Shown: positions 46,001-53,328 of the stretch, piece by piece
Layout: every line of letters begins with the position of its first letter
Numbering within the stretch: the stretch's first letter is position 1
From: an uncultured Bacteroidales bacterium
GTDB taxonomy: Bacteria > Bacteroidota > Bacteroidia > Bacteroidales > Paludibacteraceae
Direction: 5' to 3'
Assembly (NCBI GenBank): GCA_902762355.1
Contig: CACWNR010000002.1
Location: 82,012-146,011, forward strand
DNA length: 64,000 nucleotides
Notes under the pieces: generated by a model
Told to the model about the DNA's origin: nothing
Seen by the model: the letters and a program-made list of their open reading frames with translations, nothing else
The model's database searches: none
Position numbers and translations under genes: made by a program

Positions 46001-47297
46001 CGGCTTGGTTCAATGCCGTGTACGCAGCCTCAGCCTGAGTCAGCGTAGCGATATTGGTTACTTGTGCTTTGTCACCGTCGCTCAGCGCGTCGTATGCCGC
46101 ACGAGCAGCATCAATCTTCGCTTTGCACTCTGCGGTGAGAACCACCGGATTCGGAATCTCGTTAATGAGGTTAATAGCAGCCTCATAAGGAGGAATCGGA
46201 GCTTCTGTTACCAGACGGACAGATTTCGATTTCCAACGATAGTATTCGGTAACGCCTTGACTTGACTTATCGAACCATAAGTAGTACGCTTTTCCTCCAT
46301 CTTCATCATTCGGAGTAGAAGCCCAATACCAGCCGTAGAGATTCACTTGATATATATCCGTTCCCTCACGAACTCCGGCAGCAGGTAAGAAGACTGCACC
46401 GGCGCTCTCCATAGCGGTCCAATCGGCTCCGTCGTATTGGTTTGTGGTATAATTACCGGCATTGTATGTAAAACTCAAACCGCTCGGGAGAGTCCATGCG
46501 TCCGGCAAGAGTACATAACCCGGCACGCCGTTCACCGTAGCCTGACCGCGTTTTTTGTACGCATCCGTTCGGCTATAAACAATGTAATAAAACTCGGCTC
46601 TACTCAGCGTACGCCATTCTGTGCCCATAAGTGCGCCCCAGTCAACGAAGTCTCCGGCATAATCGTCGACATTCCAGCTATTATTGATACCATAGTAGGT
46701 AGCCGCGGTACTCCAACCAAAGAGATCTACCGTACCATTTGCAGAAACTTTTTTGTTTCCATTGATGGCAGTGTTAGCAACAGCATTGCCGATAAGACTC
46801 CATTGGTTAGGAGCAAAATCCCACGTCCAGGTAGAACCAAGGTTGGTGGTTGTTGCCTGTAAGTTACCTTTGGAGAAGACGATTTGGTCTCCGTCCGCAT
46901 TGATAGTAAATGCACCCGGTAACTTCGCCGGAGCGGCTTCTCCAAAATAGATTCTTACTTCTTTAATACAGATCGAAACGGAACAGGATAACGTCACCTC
47001 ATTGGAATTGACATTCAAGAAGGTGATTAACTCTTCACTGGACCATCCAGGAACCAACTCAATCTTGGAAATAGTAGAAGATCCTGAATTACTGATAGAT
47101 GCAGAATTGTCATCGTTCAAACGAAATCCATCACTGTCTCCCACATAATTTACGGAGACCGTTATAGAGCCTTGCGTATAACTGGATTGCTCAGTGTTGG
47201 TTGCAATGACGATTGGGTCAGTTGCCCAGCTCATCCCTACGCTTGCTACTATAGCAAGAAGTAGGATAAAAAATCTCTTTATCATAGTATATATCAT
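43008..47297 (-). CDS. N-terminal part of the giant adhesin (FISUMP and helical repeats)
   Basis: 1,429 codons. A signal peptide at about residues 5-25 (KRFFILLLAIVASVGMSWAT) is followed by a short beta domain and four FISUMP-like modules of about 180 aa (FSKGNLQATTTNLGSTWTWD ... DLFGWSTAATYYGINN ... VRLVTE). The modules alternate with paired helical units (AVTAKIAAIPQPVTLKLATR; ARAAYDALTADQKLLVSNYD). The end (LPLIRTTLQRMS...) is out-of-frame read-through past the C4 tract at 43124. The ATG overlaps the stop of the upstream gene by 4 bp. With the next two fragments it would make one protein of about 3,190 aa. Confidence 0.83.
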   Translation of the reverse strand: MIYTMIKRFFILLLAIVASVGMSWATDPIVIATNTEQSSYTQGSITVSVNYVGDSDGFRLNDDNSASISNSGSSTISKIELVPGWSSEELITFLNVNSNEVTLSCSVSICIKEVRIYFGEAAPAKLPGAFTINADGDQIVFSKGNLQATTTNLGSTWTWDFAPNQWSLIGNAVANTAINGNKKVSANGTVDLFGWSTAATYYGINNSWNVDDYAGDFVDWGALMGTEWRTLSRAEFYYIVYSRTDAYKKRGQATVNGVPGYVLLPDAWTLPSGLSFTYNAGNYTTNQYDGADWTAMESAGAVFLPAAGVREGTDIYQVNLYGWYWASTPNDEDGGKAYYLWFDKSSQGVTEYYRWKSKSVRLVTEAPIPPYEAAINLINEIPNPVVLTAECKAKIDAARAAYDALSDGDKAQVTNIATLTQAEAAYTALNQAEADKVIAKIAAIPQPVTLKLATRDAIESARAAYDALTAEQKALVPAADLQKLTDAETTMAALNPGGAQTGAVNGKFSISNGNQIAFSKGNLQYQASTGTWRFAANQYDAIGSDNSNISPTYTGWIDLFGWGTGSNPTITSTNNDDYTIFVDWGNNAISNGGNEANLWRTLTNNEWKYLFQTRTDAASKYGIATVADVHGLIILPDDYAGTAISTGSGSWDKNTISAEDWAAYEAKGAVFLPTTGYRYGTTVNGVDTRANYWSSTFYMDGNAYDLGIEAGNIYPQDNYPCGRGFPVRLVTENAGSPAPLDSAQAVKDLIEAIPAEITLDAACVNAIQAARDAYNALTEATKGALDDATVNKLNQAITDYTALIQAEADAVTAKIAAIPQPVTLKLATRDSIESARAAYDALTDDQKLLVTNYDVLEAAEATMATLNPGGGAPLPEGALTGAFSINADGDKIAFSKGNLQATTANLGETWTWAFAAHQYDYVGNAVANTAITGNKTVSTNGTIDLFGWSTAATYYGINNSNVSGKHPGDFIDWGETIAEGWRTLTRDEWNYLFETRTDAASKYGHATVAGIHGIIVLPDSYKGTAINADHSDWSNNIISAEDWAAYEANGVAFLPAAGSRLATSVNNVGEYAFYWTSTTYGEKWAYRVRFVPDLSPDYGDRVPGQSVRLVTAHAGGATPLDSAQAVKDLIEAIPVPVTLEDACVNAIQAARDAYNALAEATKGALDAATVDKLNQAITDYTALIQAEADAVTAKIAAIPQPVTLKLATRDSIESARAAYDALTADQKLLVSNYDVLTAAEATMATLNPGGGMPADALNGKFTINAGGDQISFAKGNLQATTTDLGAHWTWGFAANQWNYLGIAVANNKIDGNGTVSENGTVDLFGWSTAATYYGINNSYKAVDYSGDFVDWGSNMGAGWRTLTKDEWNYLIENNTKGRATVNDKNGYIFLPLIRTTLQRMSIPATTGPQWRTPVRCSCLLALLAMAYMH

Positions 47298-49246
47298 TTA
47301 TCAGTTTGAAGAATATACTCGTTCTTATCGCCCTTGCGGATAAGTGTGAACTTACCTACTTGTCTCTTGGGCGCACCCGAAGGTTCGTTCTCGGCATAGA
47401 TAGCCTGGAGCTTGATACCTTCGCTCAGCGGGCCTTCTTTTACCTCCCAGGTAACGAACGTGAAGCCCGCTATCTCCGGAGCCTCCGGACGGTTGAAAGC
47501 AACGGTCTCTTGAGCTACCGTATTATCAAGGCTGTCCTTATAAGCCACTGTTGTGCTCGGGTTGATTGCCCAATTAGCCGTATAGTTGCGATCACCCGTA
47601 GAGCCTTTCGCAATCTCCACAACGGTTTGCGGAGTCTCGCCGTTCGAGCCGGTCCAACCAAGGAAATTATAACCCGGGCGTTGGGGAGCTGCCAGTTGGA
47701 AGGTTTCCGATAGCTGGCTATAGGTAGCCGGGTTAGAGCCCTGACCGCCCGCTAAGTCGTAGGTGATGTTATAAATCGGTCCCCAATTGGCGGTATAAGA
47801 TTTATTACCCGTCGAACCCTGGGCAATCGTGACAGTCATCTGCGGAGTTGTTCCGTTCGAGCCTGTCCAGCCGAGGAAAACATAGCCCGTACGGGTCGGG
47901 TTATTCAGGGTGATGGCATTGGTTGTTACATCGTAACTTTCCGGGTTGCCGGTCACCGTACCGTCCTTGAGGTCGTAGCTGATGGTATAAGTCACTATGC
48001 TCCATTGTGCATAGAGGTTAGCCGCTGCGGTCTTGTCCCAGTTCTTGGCAGAAGAACCGTTGGCTTTATAGTACTGCGTACCACCGGAGGCTGCATCGAA
48101 ATAACCCTGGAAGGTATAACCCGTGCGGGTCGGCATCGTAGCCGAAGGCATTGCCGAACCGTAAGTAGCCTGCACAGAAGACGAACCGCCGGTACCGCTC
48201 TGTTGATTGAGCGTTACGGTGTACTTGTTCGCGGTCCATTTCGCATAAAGGGTCACATTGGCATTGGCGGTGTAATTGGCTCCGGCTGCATAGCTGGTAC
48301 CTGTTCCGCTATTATTCGTGTTCCAGCCGTTGAAGGTATAACCCGTGCGGGTCGGCGTGGTAGTGCTCAGTTTGAGCGTTACATCCTGCGCCTTTTTCTG
48401 ACTACCCGGAGCACCGCTACCACCGTTGGCGTTGTAGCTAACGGTGTACGGAGCACTAACGGTAACCGCCTTCACTTGACCGCTTGCGTCCGAATACCCT
48501 ATATTAGGGTTGCTAATGCCTTGTTTGTCCAAGGCAAACACGCGAACGTAATAGGTACCCGGATTGAGGTCGGTGATGCCTATATTAAAATCGAAACCGT
48601 GCATCGTGCCGTGGCCTATCGACGCCAGATCGGGACGACTGATGTTCGCATTACCAGCATCGATACCCTTGATGGCTTTTCCCAAATCGGTCTCGGTAGA
48701 AGAAGTGAAAAGATACACGTGAATTCTCACAGCATAACTGTCTTCAGCATCCGGGTCGAGGGCCCATCCCCAGACACGGAACGAACCGTTCTTTCCGGTG
48801 AGACCGTCAACCGAACCCATCGGTTCTTCAACCTTGTAGTTCACCTCTATCCGTTCAATCCTGTACTCACCATCGGTGGTGCTCAATGTGACAGAAGTGC
48901 TGTTAACATTTTCGACGTAAGCGCTAGCATCAGTTTGAGGCCTGTTGGTACTTAACGTTCCTTTCGTAGTACTGATGATCTCTCTCTCGACAGCTCTAGC
49001 CACAACAAACCTTATAGAGGTAATCGAATATCCCGCCGATACGGAAATAGTCAAATTTTTACCACCATACCTCAAGAGGGCATAATCATTGTAGATTGCC
49101 CCGCAATTCACAGTAACCGGACTCTTGACATTATTGCCTTGATTGAAGTAGGTAAAAGCCACTTGGTCTGCCCGGATTTGCCCGGTCGAGGCGAGCATCA
49201 TCGCCGCCAGGGCAAAGAATAGTGTAAAAAACTTTCTTTTTTGCAT
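47294..49246 (-). CDS. InlB/Listeria-Bacteroides repeat surface protein
   Basis: 650 aa. Signal peptide at residues 1-26 (FFTLFFALAAMMLASTGQIR). An N-terminal beta domain reaches about 130, then a domain with RVWGWALDPDAEDSYAVRIH (about 150-255), then five InlB B-type repeats of about 70 aa (VSYNANGGSGAPGSQKKAQD, TRTGYTFNGWNTNN). The end (KFTLIRKGDKNEYILQTDK) only weakly resembles the short tail of the BspA genes. It is the first gene of the operon: its stop overlaps the next ATG. It has its own promoter and an upstream block shared with the 62508 operon. Confidence 0.83.
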   Translation of the reverse strand: MQKRKFFTLFFALAAMMLASTGQIRADQVAFTYFNQGNNVKSPVTVNCGAIYNDYALLRYGGKNLTISVSAGYSITSIRFVVARAVEREIISTTKGTLSTNRPQTDASAYVENVNSTSVTLSTTDGEYRIERIEVNYKVEEPMGSVDGLTGKNGSFRVWGWALDPDAEDSYAVRIHVYLFTSSTETDLGKAIKGIDAGNANISRPDLASIGHGTMHGFDFNIGITDLNPGTYYVRVFALDKQGISNPNIGYSDASGQVKAVTVSAPYTVSYNANGGSGAPGSQKKAQDVTLKLSTTTPTRTGYTFNGWNTNNSGTGTSYAAGANYTANANVTLYAKWTANKYTVTLNQQSGTGGSSSVQATYGSAMPSATMPTRTGYTFQGYFDAASGGTQYYKANGSSAKNWDKTAAANLYAQWSIVTYTISYDLKDGTVTGNPESYDVTTNAITLNNPTRTGYVFLGWTGSNGTTPQMTVTIAQGSTGNKSYTANWGPIYNITYDLAGGQGSNPATYSQLSETFQLAAPQRPGYNFLGWTGSNGETPQTVVEIAKGSTGDRNYTANWAINPSTTVAYKDSLDNTVAQETVAFNRPEAPEIAGFTFVTWEVKEGPLSEGIKLQAIYAENEPSGAPKRQVGKFTLIRKGDKNEYILQTDK

Positions 49247-49327
49247 AATTGTTTTGATTTTAGTTAATATTTTTATTTTTGTTAGTTGATTTTGCTAACT
49301 TTACTTTACAAAATTCAATATCGGGCA

Positions 49328-49359
49328 CAAAATTATATAAATAAAAGCACGTACGCAAT
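49328..49359 (-). promoter_or_regulatory. Promoter of the 49246 surface-protein operon
   Basis: Minus strand: ATTG (49359-49356), a 20-nt spacer, then TAATTTTG (49335-49328). Same architecture, including a CGTACGC-like -33 flank, as the promoter at 62571. Confidence 0.8.
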
Positions 49360-49377
49360 GCGCACGTGCATATATTT

Positions 49378-49431
49378 ACAAAGTGTATCCTAAAAAGGGT
49401 TAGAAATTTACGAATTGTTTCCTAAATAAGG
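49378..49431 (-). promoter_or_regulatory. Shared upstream block, copy 1
   Basis: 54 bp directly upstream of the promoter, from ACAAAGTGTATCC to CCTAAATAAGG (plus-strand reading), nearly identical to 62621-62673. Its place next to the -33 element suggests an activator or UP-like site. Confidence 0.65.
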
Positions 49432-49468
49432 ATTACCGCTTAAAAAATAGTAGTTGTTTTTATGACTA

Positions 49469-50788
49469 TTATATCAATGCCCTATCTATGCCGAGTAAGA
49501 ATGGTATCACTCCCATAAAGGTTACTCCTTCGTCATTCATCCATGGATGCGTATTGCCATCCAGAATCACAATCTTGCGGAAAGAGTCGCGTATGTTACG
49601 CAGCGAGAATGTTTCCTGCTCCATTTTTTCCTTCGTATCCACATTCAATGCAGACTGAATATATAGTTGCTCGGAACCTGTATTGACGATAAAATCAATC
49701 TCGTATTGCGACTGTTGGCGTTTGCCGTCCACCACTCTTTCCACTTCCACCACGCCGACATCTACCCGGTAGCCTCTTCGTATCAACTCATTGTATATCA
49801 TGTTTTCCATCAGATGGCTGCGCTCTTGCTGGCGGAAATTAAGCCGTGCATTGCGAAGCCCCAGATCCATCGCATAATACTTCTTGATATTCTCGAAATA
49901 GCGTTTCCCTTTTACATCGTAGCGTTCTGCGTGAGAAATGAGATAGGCATCTTCCAAATACTCCAAATAGCCTTTGATGGTTTTATCCGTAGTCTTATGT
50001 GCCATAACGGATGTTATTGTGTTGGCAAACTTATAGGGGTTGGATAGCGAACCGATTGATGAATACACAGCATCCGTCAACGCATCAATAATAACATCGT
50101 CCTTTAGTTTGTGGCGCTCTACAATATCCTTCATATACACATTCTTGTGCAGCCCCGCCAGATAATTGCGTTTCTCCTGCTCATTGGGCTCAAGTACAGC
50201 TAATGGCATGCCGCCGAACTCCAGATACTGGTCCAATGCATCCCGTTTGTCCATTCCGGCATGAGCATAATACTCTGCGAAGGAAAGCGGGTAAACCTTG
50301 ATTTCACTACCACGGTCACGGAAATAAGTTACGATATCCGATGACAGCATCTTGCTATTACTGCCGGTAACATATACATCTATATTCGGTTGTTTACGCA
50401 AGCCGTTTAAGATGTCATAGAACGTAATATATAGCAGCTCTCTGTCTTCTTCAGGCACTTGTGACCAATCTACGCCGGGAGCCTTTACTTTGGTGCACAA
50501 TTGGATTTCATCTATAAAGACATAGTATTTACGCCGTTTGTTTGCGCATTTTGCCATTACATACTCATATAACGTATTAGGGTTACGATATTTAGTATTA
50601 GCCGTATCTTCCAAATCTATTTCCACGAAACAATCATTCTTAACGCCTTTATTGATAAGAAATTGCTTGTACAGATGGGATAGAAGGAACGACTTGCCGG
50701 AACGTCTTATACCGGTAATTATCTTCACTTTACCATTCCAACTTTTGGCGAAAAGCCGCTCTACATACTCGTTTCTTTGTATATCCAT
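49469..50788 (-). CDS. AAA ATPase with DUF4143 (AAA_14 family)
   Basis: 439 aa. Walker A is ITGIRRSGKSFLLSHL (about residue 24), Walker B YYVFIDEIQL, followed by VYVTGSNSKML. The DUF4143 domain contains YLEFGGMPLAVLE and GYLEYLEDAYLISHAERYDV, and its C-terminal end has EIDFIVNTGSEQLYIQSALN. The end, SLRNIRDSFRKIVILDGNTH, is the part still recognisable in the stump at 51207. It has its own promoter. The gene is preceded by an inverted-repeat element and followed by GGATTACCGC, a motif repeated beside the other family members. Confidence 0.85.
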   Translation of the reverse strand: MDIQRNEYVERLFAKSWNGKVKIITGIRRSGKSFLLSHLYKQFLINKGVKNDCFVEIDLEDTANTKYRNPNTLYEYVMAKCANKRRKYYVFIDEIQLCTKVKAPGVDWSQVPEEDRELLYITFYDILNGLRKQPNIDVYVTGSNSKMLSSDIVTYFRDRGSEIKVYPLSFAEYYAHAGMDKRDALDQYLEFGGMPLAVLEPNEQEKRNYLAGLHKNVYMKDIVERHKLKDDVIIDALTDAVYSSIGSLSNPYKFANTITSVMAHKTTDKTIKGYLEYLEDAYLISHAERYDVKGKRYFENIKKYYAMDLGLRNARLNFRQQERSHLMENMIYNELIRRGYRVDVGVVEVERVVDGKRQQSQYEIDFIVNTGSEQLYIQSALNVDTKEKMEQETFSLRNIRDSFRKIVILDGNTHPWMNDEGVTFMGVIPFLLGIDRALI

Positions 50789-50848
50789 AATGTGTTTATA
50801 TTACGAATTATGTCGCAATTACGACCATTTTCGGATTAAAATTCGCTG

Positions 50849-50880
50849 CAAAGGTACAACAAATTTTGCACATACGCAAG
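50849..50880 (-). promoter_or_regulatory. Promoter of the third AAA ATPase
   Basis: Minus strand: CTTG (50880-50877), a 20-nt spacer, then TACCTTTG (50856-50849). Confidence 0.87.
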
Positions 50881-50906
50881 AGTTTTGGTAAAAAACTTGA
50901 TTTTTT

Positions 50907-51171
50907 ACGGTAATCCAATATGTCAAAGATCGTAGCGGGCCGTCGCGCCCGCATTTTTTATAGACCGCTACGCTATCCCGGATAAACCAGGCGAGCATAA
51001 AAAAGCGGTAGTCCTCGCTTAAGCTAAGGCTCGTTACGACTCGCGGCAATGCCGCTCAATGGAAACTCGCCTTGCTCTACGCTCTCCCCGTAGCAAACAC
51101 TACGTTGGTTTACTCCGGGGACCCCAGAATAAAAAGGAAAGCGGTAAACCGCTTTGGATTACCGCTTAAAA
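50907..51171. other. Inverted-repeat bounded noncoding element
   Basis: 265 bp with no reading frame. The outer arms CGGTAATCCAA (50908-50918) and TTGGATTACCG (51155-51165) pair. Inside, CCCGGATAAACCA (50977-50989) pairs with TGGTTTACTCCGGG (51109-51122), and CAGGCGAG with CTCGCCTTG. The left 29 bp also occur alone at 33539. The last 16 bp (GGATTACCGCTTAAAA) also occur at 49430, giving a direct repeat around the ATPase gene. No T run, transposase or target-site duplication is obvious. Confidence 0.55.
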
Positions 51172-51206
51172 TTTGTAAAATATGACTATAACTATGATAG
51201 TTGCGA

Positions 51207-51365
51207 TTAGGCTGTTTCTATAGCATGTACATCTGTAAGAAACTGCTTCAACCCCATCGTTACTATTCCTTTTTCATCTCTGCGAGGTAAGATGTCTTCA
51301 TGCACCAAGATGATTTTTCGGAACGAATCACCCACCAGCTTTAGAGAATGTTCTTCTTGCGCCAT
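51207..51365 (-). pseudogene. C-terminal stump of a DUF4143 ATPase
   Basis: 52 codons from 51365 read MAQEEHSLKLVGDSFRKIIL and VTMGLKQFLTDV, matching the last 50 residues of the ATPase at 49469 (MEQETFSLRNIRDSFRKIVI; VTFMGVIPFLL). Everything upstream (Walker motifs included) is gone, yet an intact promoter remains at 51492. This is a deletion remnant rather than a functional small gene. Confidence 0.75.
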
Positions 51366-51491
51366 TTTAGTAGAACTTGGCTATTTTAACCATTCCGTTG
51401 CCTCTTCCCGCGAGAAGTTGTTGTAAGTACTTCGAACGTAAAAAACGCATATTTACAAGGATTTTTTGTGATTAGTAACATTTTTTCGCTG

Positions 51492-51523
51492 CAAAGGTAC
51501 TGCTTTTTTTTGAATTGCGCAAG
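51492..51523 (-). promoter_or_regulatory. Promoter left in front of the ATPase stump
   Basis: Minus strand: CTTG (51523-51520), a 20-nt spacer, then TACCTTTG (51499-51492). The only coding sequence downstream is the stump. Confidence 0.8.
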
Positions 51524-51532
51524 AGTTGGTGC

Positions 51533-51562
51533 AAAAAAAATCGCCCGTATGAGCGATTTTTC
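51533..51562 (-). terminator. Terminator of the 62508-51606 operon
   Basis: AAAATCGC-TCATACGG-GCGATTTT followed by T's on the minus strand; 43 nt beyond the last stop. Confidence 0.8.
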
Positions 51563-51605
51563 TTTAAGCAATTTCCTTAAGCATTCAGCATTCGGTCTTC
51601 AGCGA

Positions 51606-51731
51606 TTACCACTGCTCGGGAGCTATGTCTTCAAACAGCCCAACTTTGTTAAACGAGCTACAGAGGGTCGTCAACATAAGGGCTTGCTCCGATGATAGAG
51701 GAGTGGTGTATATTTTTTTAGTTTCCATCAT
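51606..51731 (-). CDS. Small protein, 41 aa, at the end of the surface operon
   Basis: MMETKKIYTTPLSSEQALML... ends GLFEDIAPEQW. The ATG at 51731 overlaps the stop of the preceding frame (ATGA), and a terminator follows 43 nt after its stop, which supports a real coupled gene. It is soluble with no motif. Unknown function. Confidence 0.5.
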   Translation of the reverse strand: MMETKKIYTTPLSSEQALMLTTLCSSFNKVGLFEDIAPEQW

Positions 51732-52213
51732 AGTCCTCTCCCTTCTTGTTGTAATTGTCCTTGTGCGTTATACTCCCTGCCGTCACGGAGAATAATCAGA
51801 TGCCCGTTTCTAACAGTTTTCCCGGATCCGCCAAGTTCGGCAGATACCTTCTCCACTCCTGTTGTCTGCCCGGAATGGTTAAAGTTGAGTGAGAAACGAG
51901 CCGGGGCATTATTAGCAGAGACAGGATGATAGAACGCGCGGAAAGCCTGATACTTTGCGCCATCAAACCGATAGAACCCTACACCATGGTTTTTGTTTCC
52001 ATACAAGACATAGGATGGGTCTAACACTGTTACATTATTATTCTCATAGCCTCTGAAGACATTGCCTGCCATGTGCTCGGACTCTGACTTCTGGGTCGGA
52101 GTAAGAAGGATAAAACTGATATTATCCTCTTCGTTCGCTCTTTCACGACGGAGTACCACGCCATTGTCAGCAGGGATAGTGAGCACCTCTCCTACGCGTG
52201 GAATAGCGTTCAT
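51728..52213 (-). CDS. C-terminal part of a small BspA-like surface protein (frame-shifted)
   Basis: 161 codons without a signal peptide. It contains the common Bacteroidales domain with VGEVLTIPADNGVVLRRE and SYVLYGNKNHGVGFYRFDGA, then the linker GVEKVSAELGGSGK and the short tail NGHLIILRDGREYNAQGQ. The frame is open upstream of its first Met as ATAEGNSLN, which directly continues TIYFAT, the end of the 52240 frame. The two are therefore one gene, split by about 8 extra bases. Confidence 0.72.
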   Translation of the reverse strand: MNAIPRVGEVLTIPADNGVVLRRERANEEDNISFILLTPTQKSESEHMAGNVFRGYENNNVTVLDPSYVLYGNKNHGVGFYRFDGAKYQAFRAFYHPVSANNAPARFSLNFNHSGQTTGVEKVSAELGGSGKTVRNGHLIILRDGREYNAQGQLQQEGRGL

Positions 52214-52239
52214 ATTCAGGCTGTTTCCTTCTGCTGTAG

Positions 52240-52830
52240 CTAGGTAGCGAAATAAATCGTACCGTAGAACGCATCCTGGGTCTTAGGATCTATATTCACC
52301 GCCGCGTAGGGGTGGATATTCGCATCGGCAAAATAGTCCAGCCATTCGCCAAAGTCAAGTCCGATTATCGCTCCGCTGGTACTCAGTTTGACTGCTCCCC
52401 AATACTGGTCGTGGAGGTATAGCAATGTGGATCCGGAACGGAAATCAGGGAAAGCCGATGTACCTATTGATACATTATTCTTAGGGTCGGTATTCCTTAC
52501 AACCACCCATTCCAGATTGCTACAGTCTGAGAATGCTCTCTCACCAATATTCGTCACAAATGTCGGGATAGCAACGGCTTTCAAGGCAGCCTTGCCGTTA
52601 AAAGCGCCATCTCCGATAGCGGTGACGGTATATTTGGTGTCTTCTACCCGGAATGTATCGGGGATTATCAGGATTCCGTCTTCCGGGAGAGCGGTAGCAC
52701 CGGTGATCGTAACTTTATGCTCTGCATCCGCAGTATAGTTCAGCGTAGCTCCATTCGCGTCAATAGTCTCGGCGAATGAACACAGGCTACTTGCTGCAAA
52801 CAAGCAGCTTATCAATACAATTTTTTTCAT
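52240..52830 (-). CDS. N-terminal part of a small BspA-like surface protein (frame-shifted)
   Basis: Start at the ATG 52830 (MKKIVLISCLFAASSLCSFA, signal peptide). A single BspA/LRR_5 array of about three repeats covers 60-135 (IGDGAFNGKAALKAVAIPTF, GERAFSDCSNLEWVVV). The frame ends at YGTIYFAT* inside the next domain. Near 52227-52243 the coding strand reads GCTACCTAGCTACAGCA, in which GCTAC occurs twice; removing GCTACCTA restores one frame (YFATAEGNSL). This is an 8-bp imperfect duplication. Confidence 0.75.
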   Translation of the reverse strand: MKKIVLISCLFAASSLCSFAETIDANGATLNYTADAEHKVTITGATALPEDGILIIPDTFRVEDTKYTVTAIGDGAFNGKAALKAVAIPTFVTNIGERAFSDCSNLEWVVVRNTDPKNNVSIGTSAFPDFRSGSTLLYLHDQYWGAVKLSTSGAIIGLDFGEWLDYFADANIHPYAAVNIDPKTQDAFYGTIYFAT

Positions 52831-52835
52831 AATTC

Positions 52836-53306
52836 TCAATTCTCAATTCTCAACACAAACGGCTGATCCATCGTACCTTGACGGGCATCCGTTGCAAAGA
52901 CGAAGGCATCGGTATGGGTAAAAATATTGGTCCAATATGCAGACCAGTACTGCAAGGAAATGCTGTTATCCGCCTCGTTTGCGGGTGCAGTGATATAGAG
53001 GAAGAACAAGCCTTTCTCTCCGCCGCTCTTTGTTGAAAGCGAAGCGACACCGAGACAATTTCCTGCTGCGTCGAACGCTGCCAACAGGTCCTCCGCCTTC
53101 TGTGTAGCCTGTAGCGCATCCGGCAGCCGAATAATAGCCGTCATGGAAGACGAGTAATCGTAATCTGTCGGTGCTACCCAATTCGTTGGACGGGGCACAC
53201 TACCCTTCATGTTCTCCGGCTCGTCGCTTTTTCCCTTGCACCCTGCTGCACCGAGTAGCAGGAGGCAGGGAAGAGCCATTAACAATAATTTTCTCATTGT
53301 TCTCAT
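52836..53306 (-). CDS. Small lipoprotein of the surface operon
   Basis: 156 aa. Lipoprotein signal LLLMALPCLLLLGAAGCKGK with the lipid Cys at residue 23 (or 20 if the second Met at 53297 is used). The mature part is one compact beta domain (MTAIIRLPDALQATQKAEDL, LFFLYITAPANEADNSISLQ, FTHTDAFVFATDARQG). The family is not recognised. It resembles, by phrase, the last beta domains of the giant protein upstream (DIVAAFVNNECVGKVNI), suggesting it could be a related carbohydrate- or protein-binding fold. It lies 22 nt after the 53329 gene, in the same operon. Confidence 0.72.
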   Translation of the reverse strand: MRTMRKLLLMALPCLLLLGAAGCKGKSDEPENMKGSVPRPTNWVAPTDYDYSSSMTAIIRLPDALQATQKAEDLLAAFDAAGNCLGVASLSTKSGGEKGLFFLYITAPANEADNSISLQYWSAYWTNIFTHTDAFVFATDARQGTMDQPFVLRIEN

Positions 53307-53328
53307 TGTTGTATTTAATTAAGATGGA

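Noticed and set aside
43400-46900. CRISPR-like periodic repeats
   Set aside because: The repeats are in-frame protein modules of several hundred bases, not short direct repeats with unique spacers; no cas gene is present.
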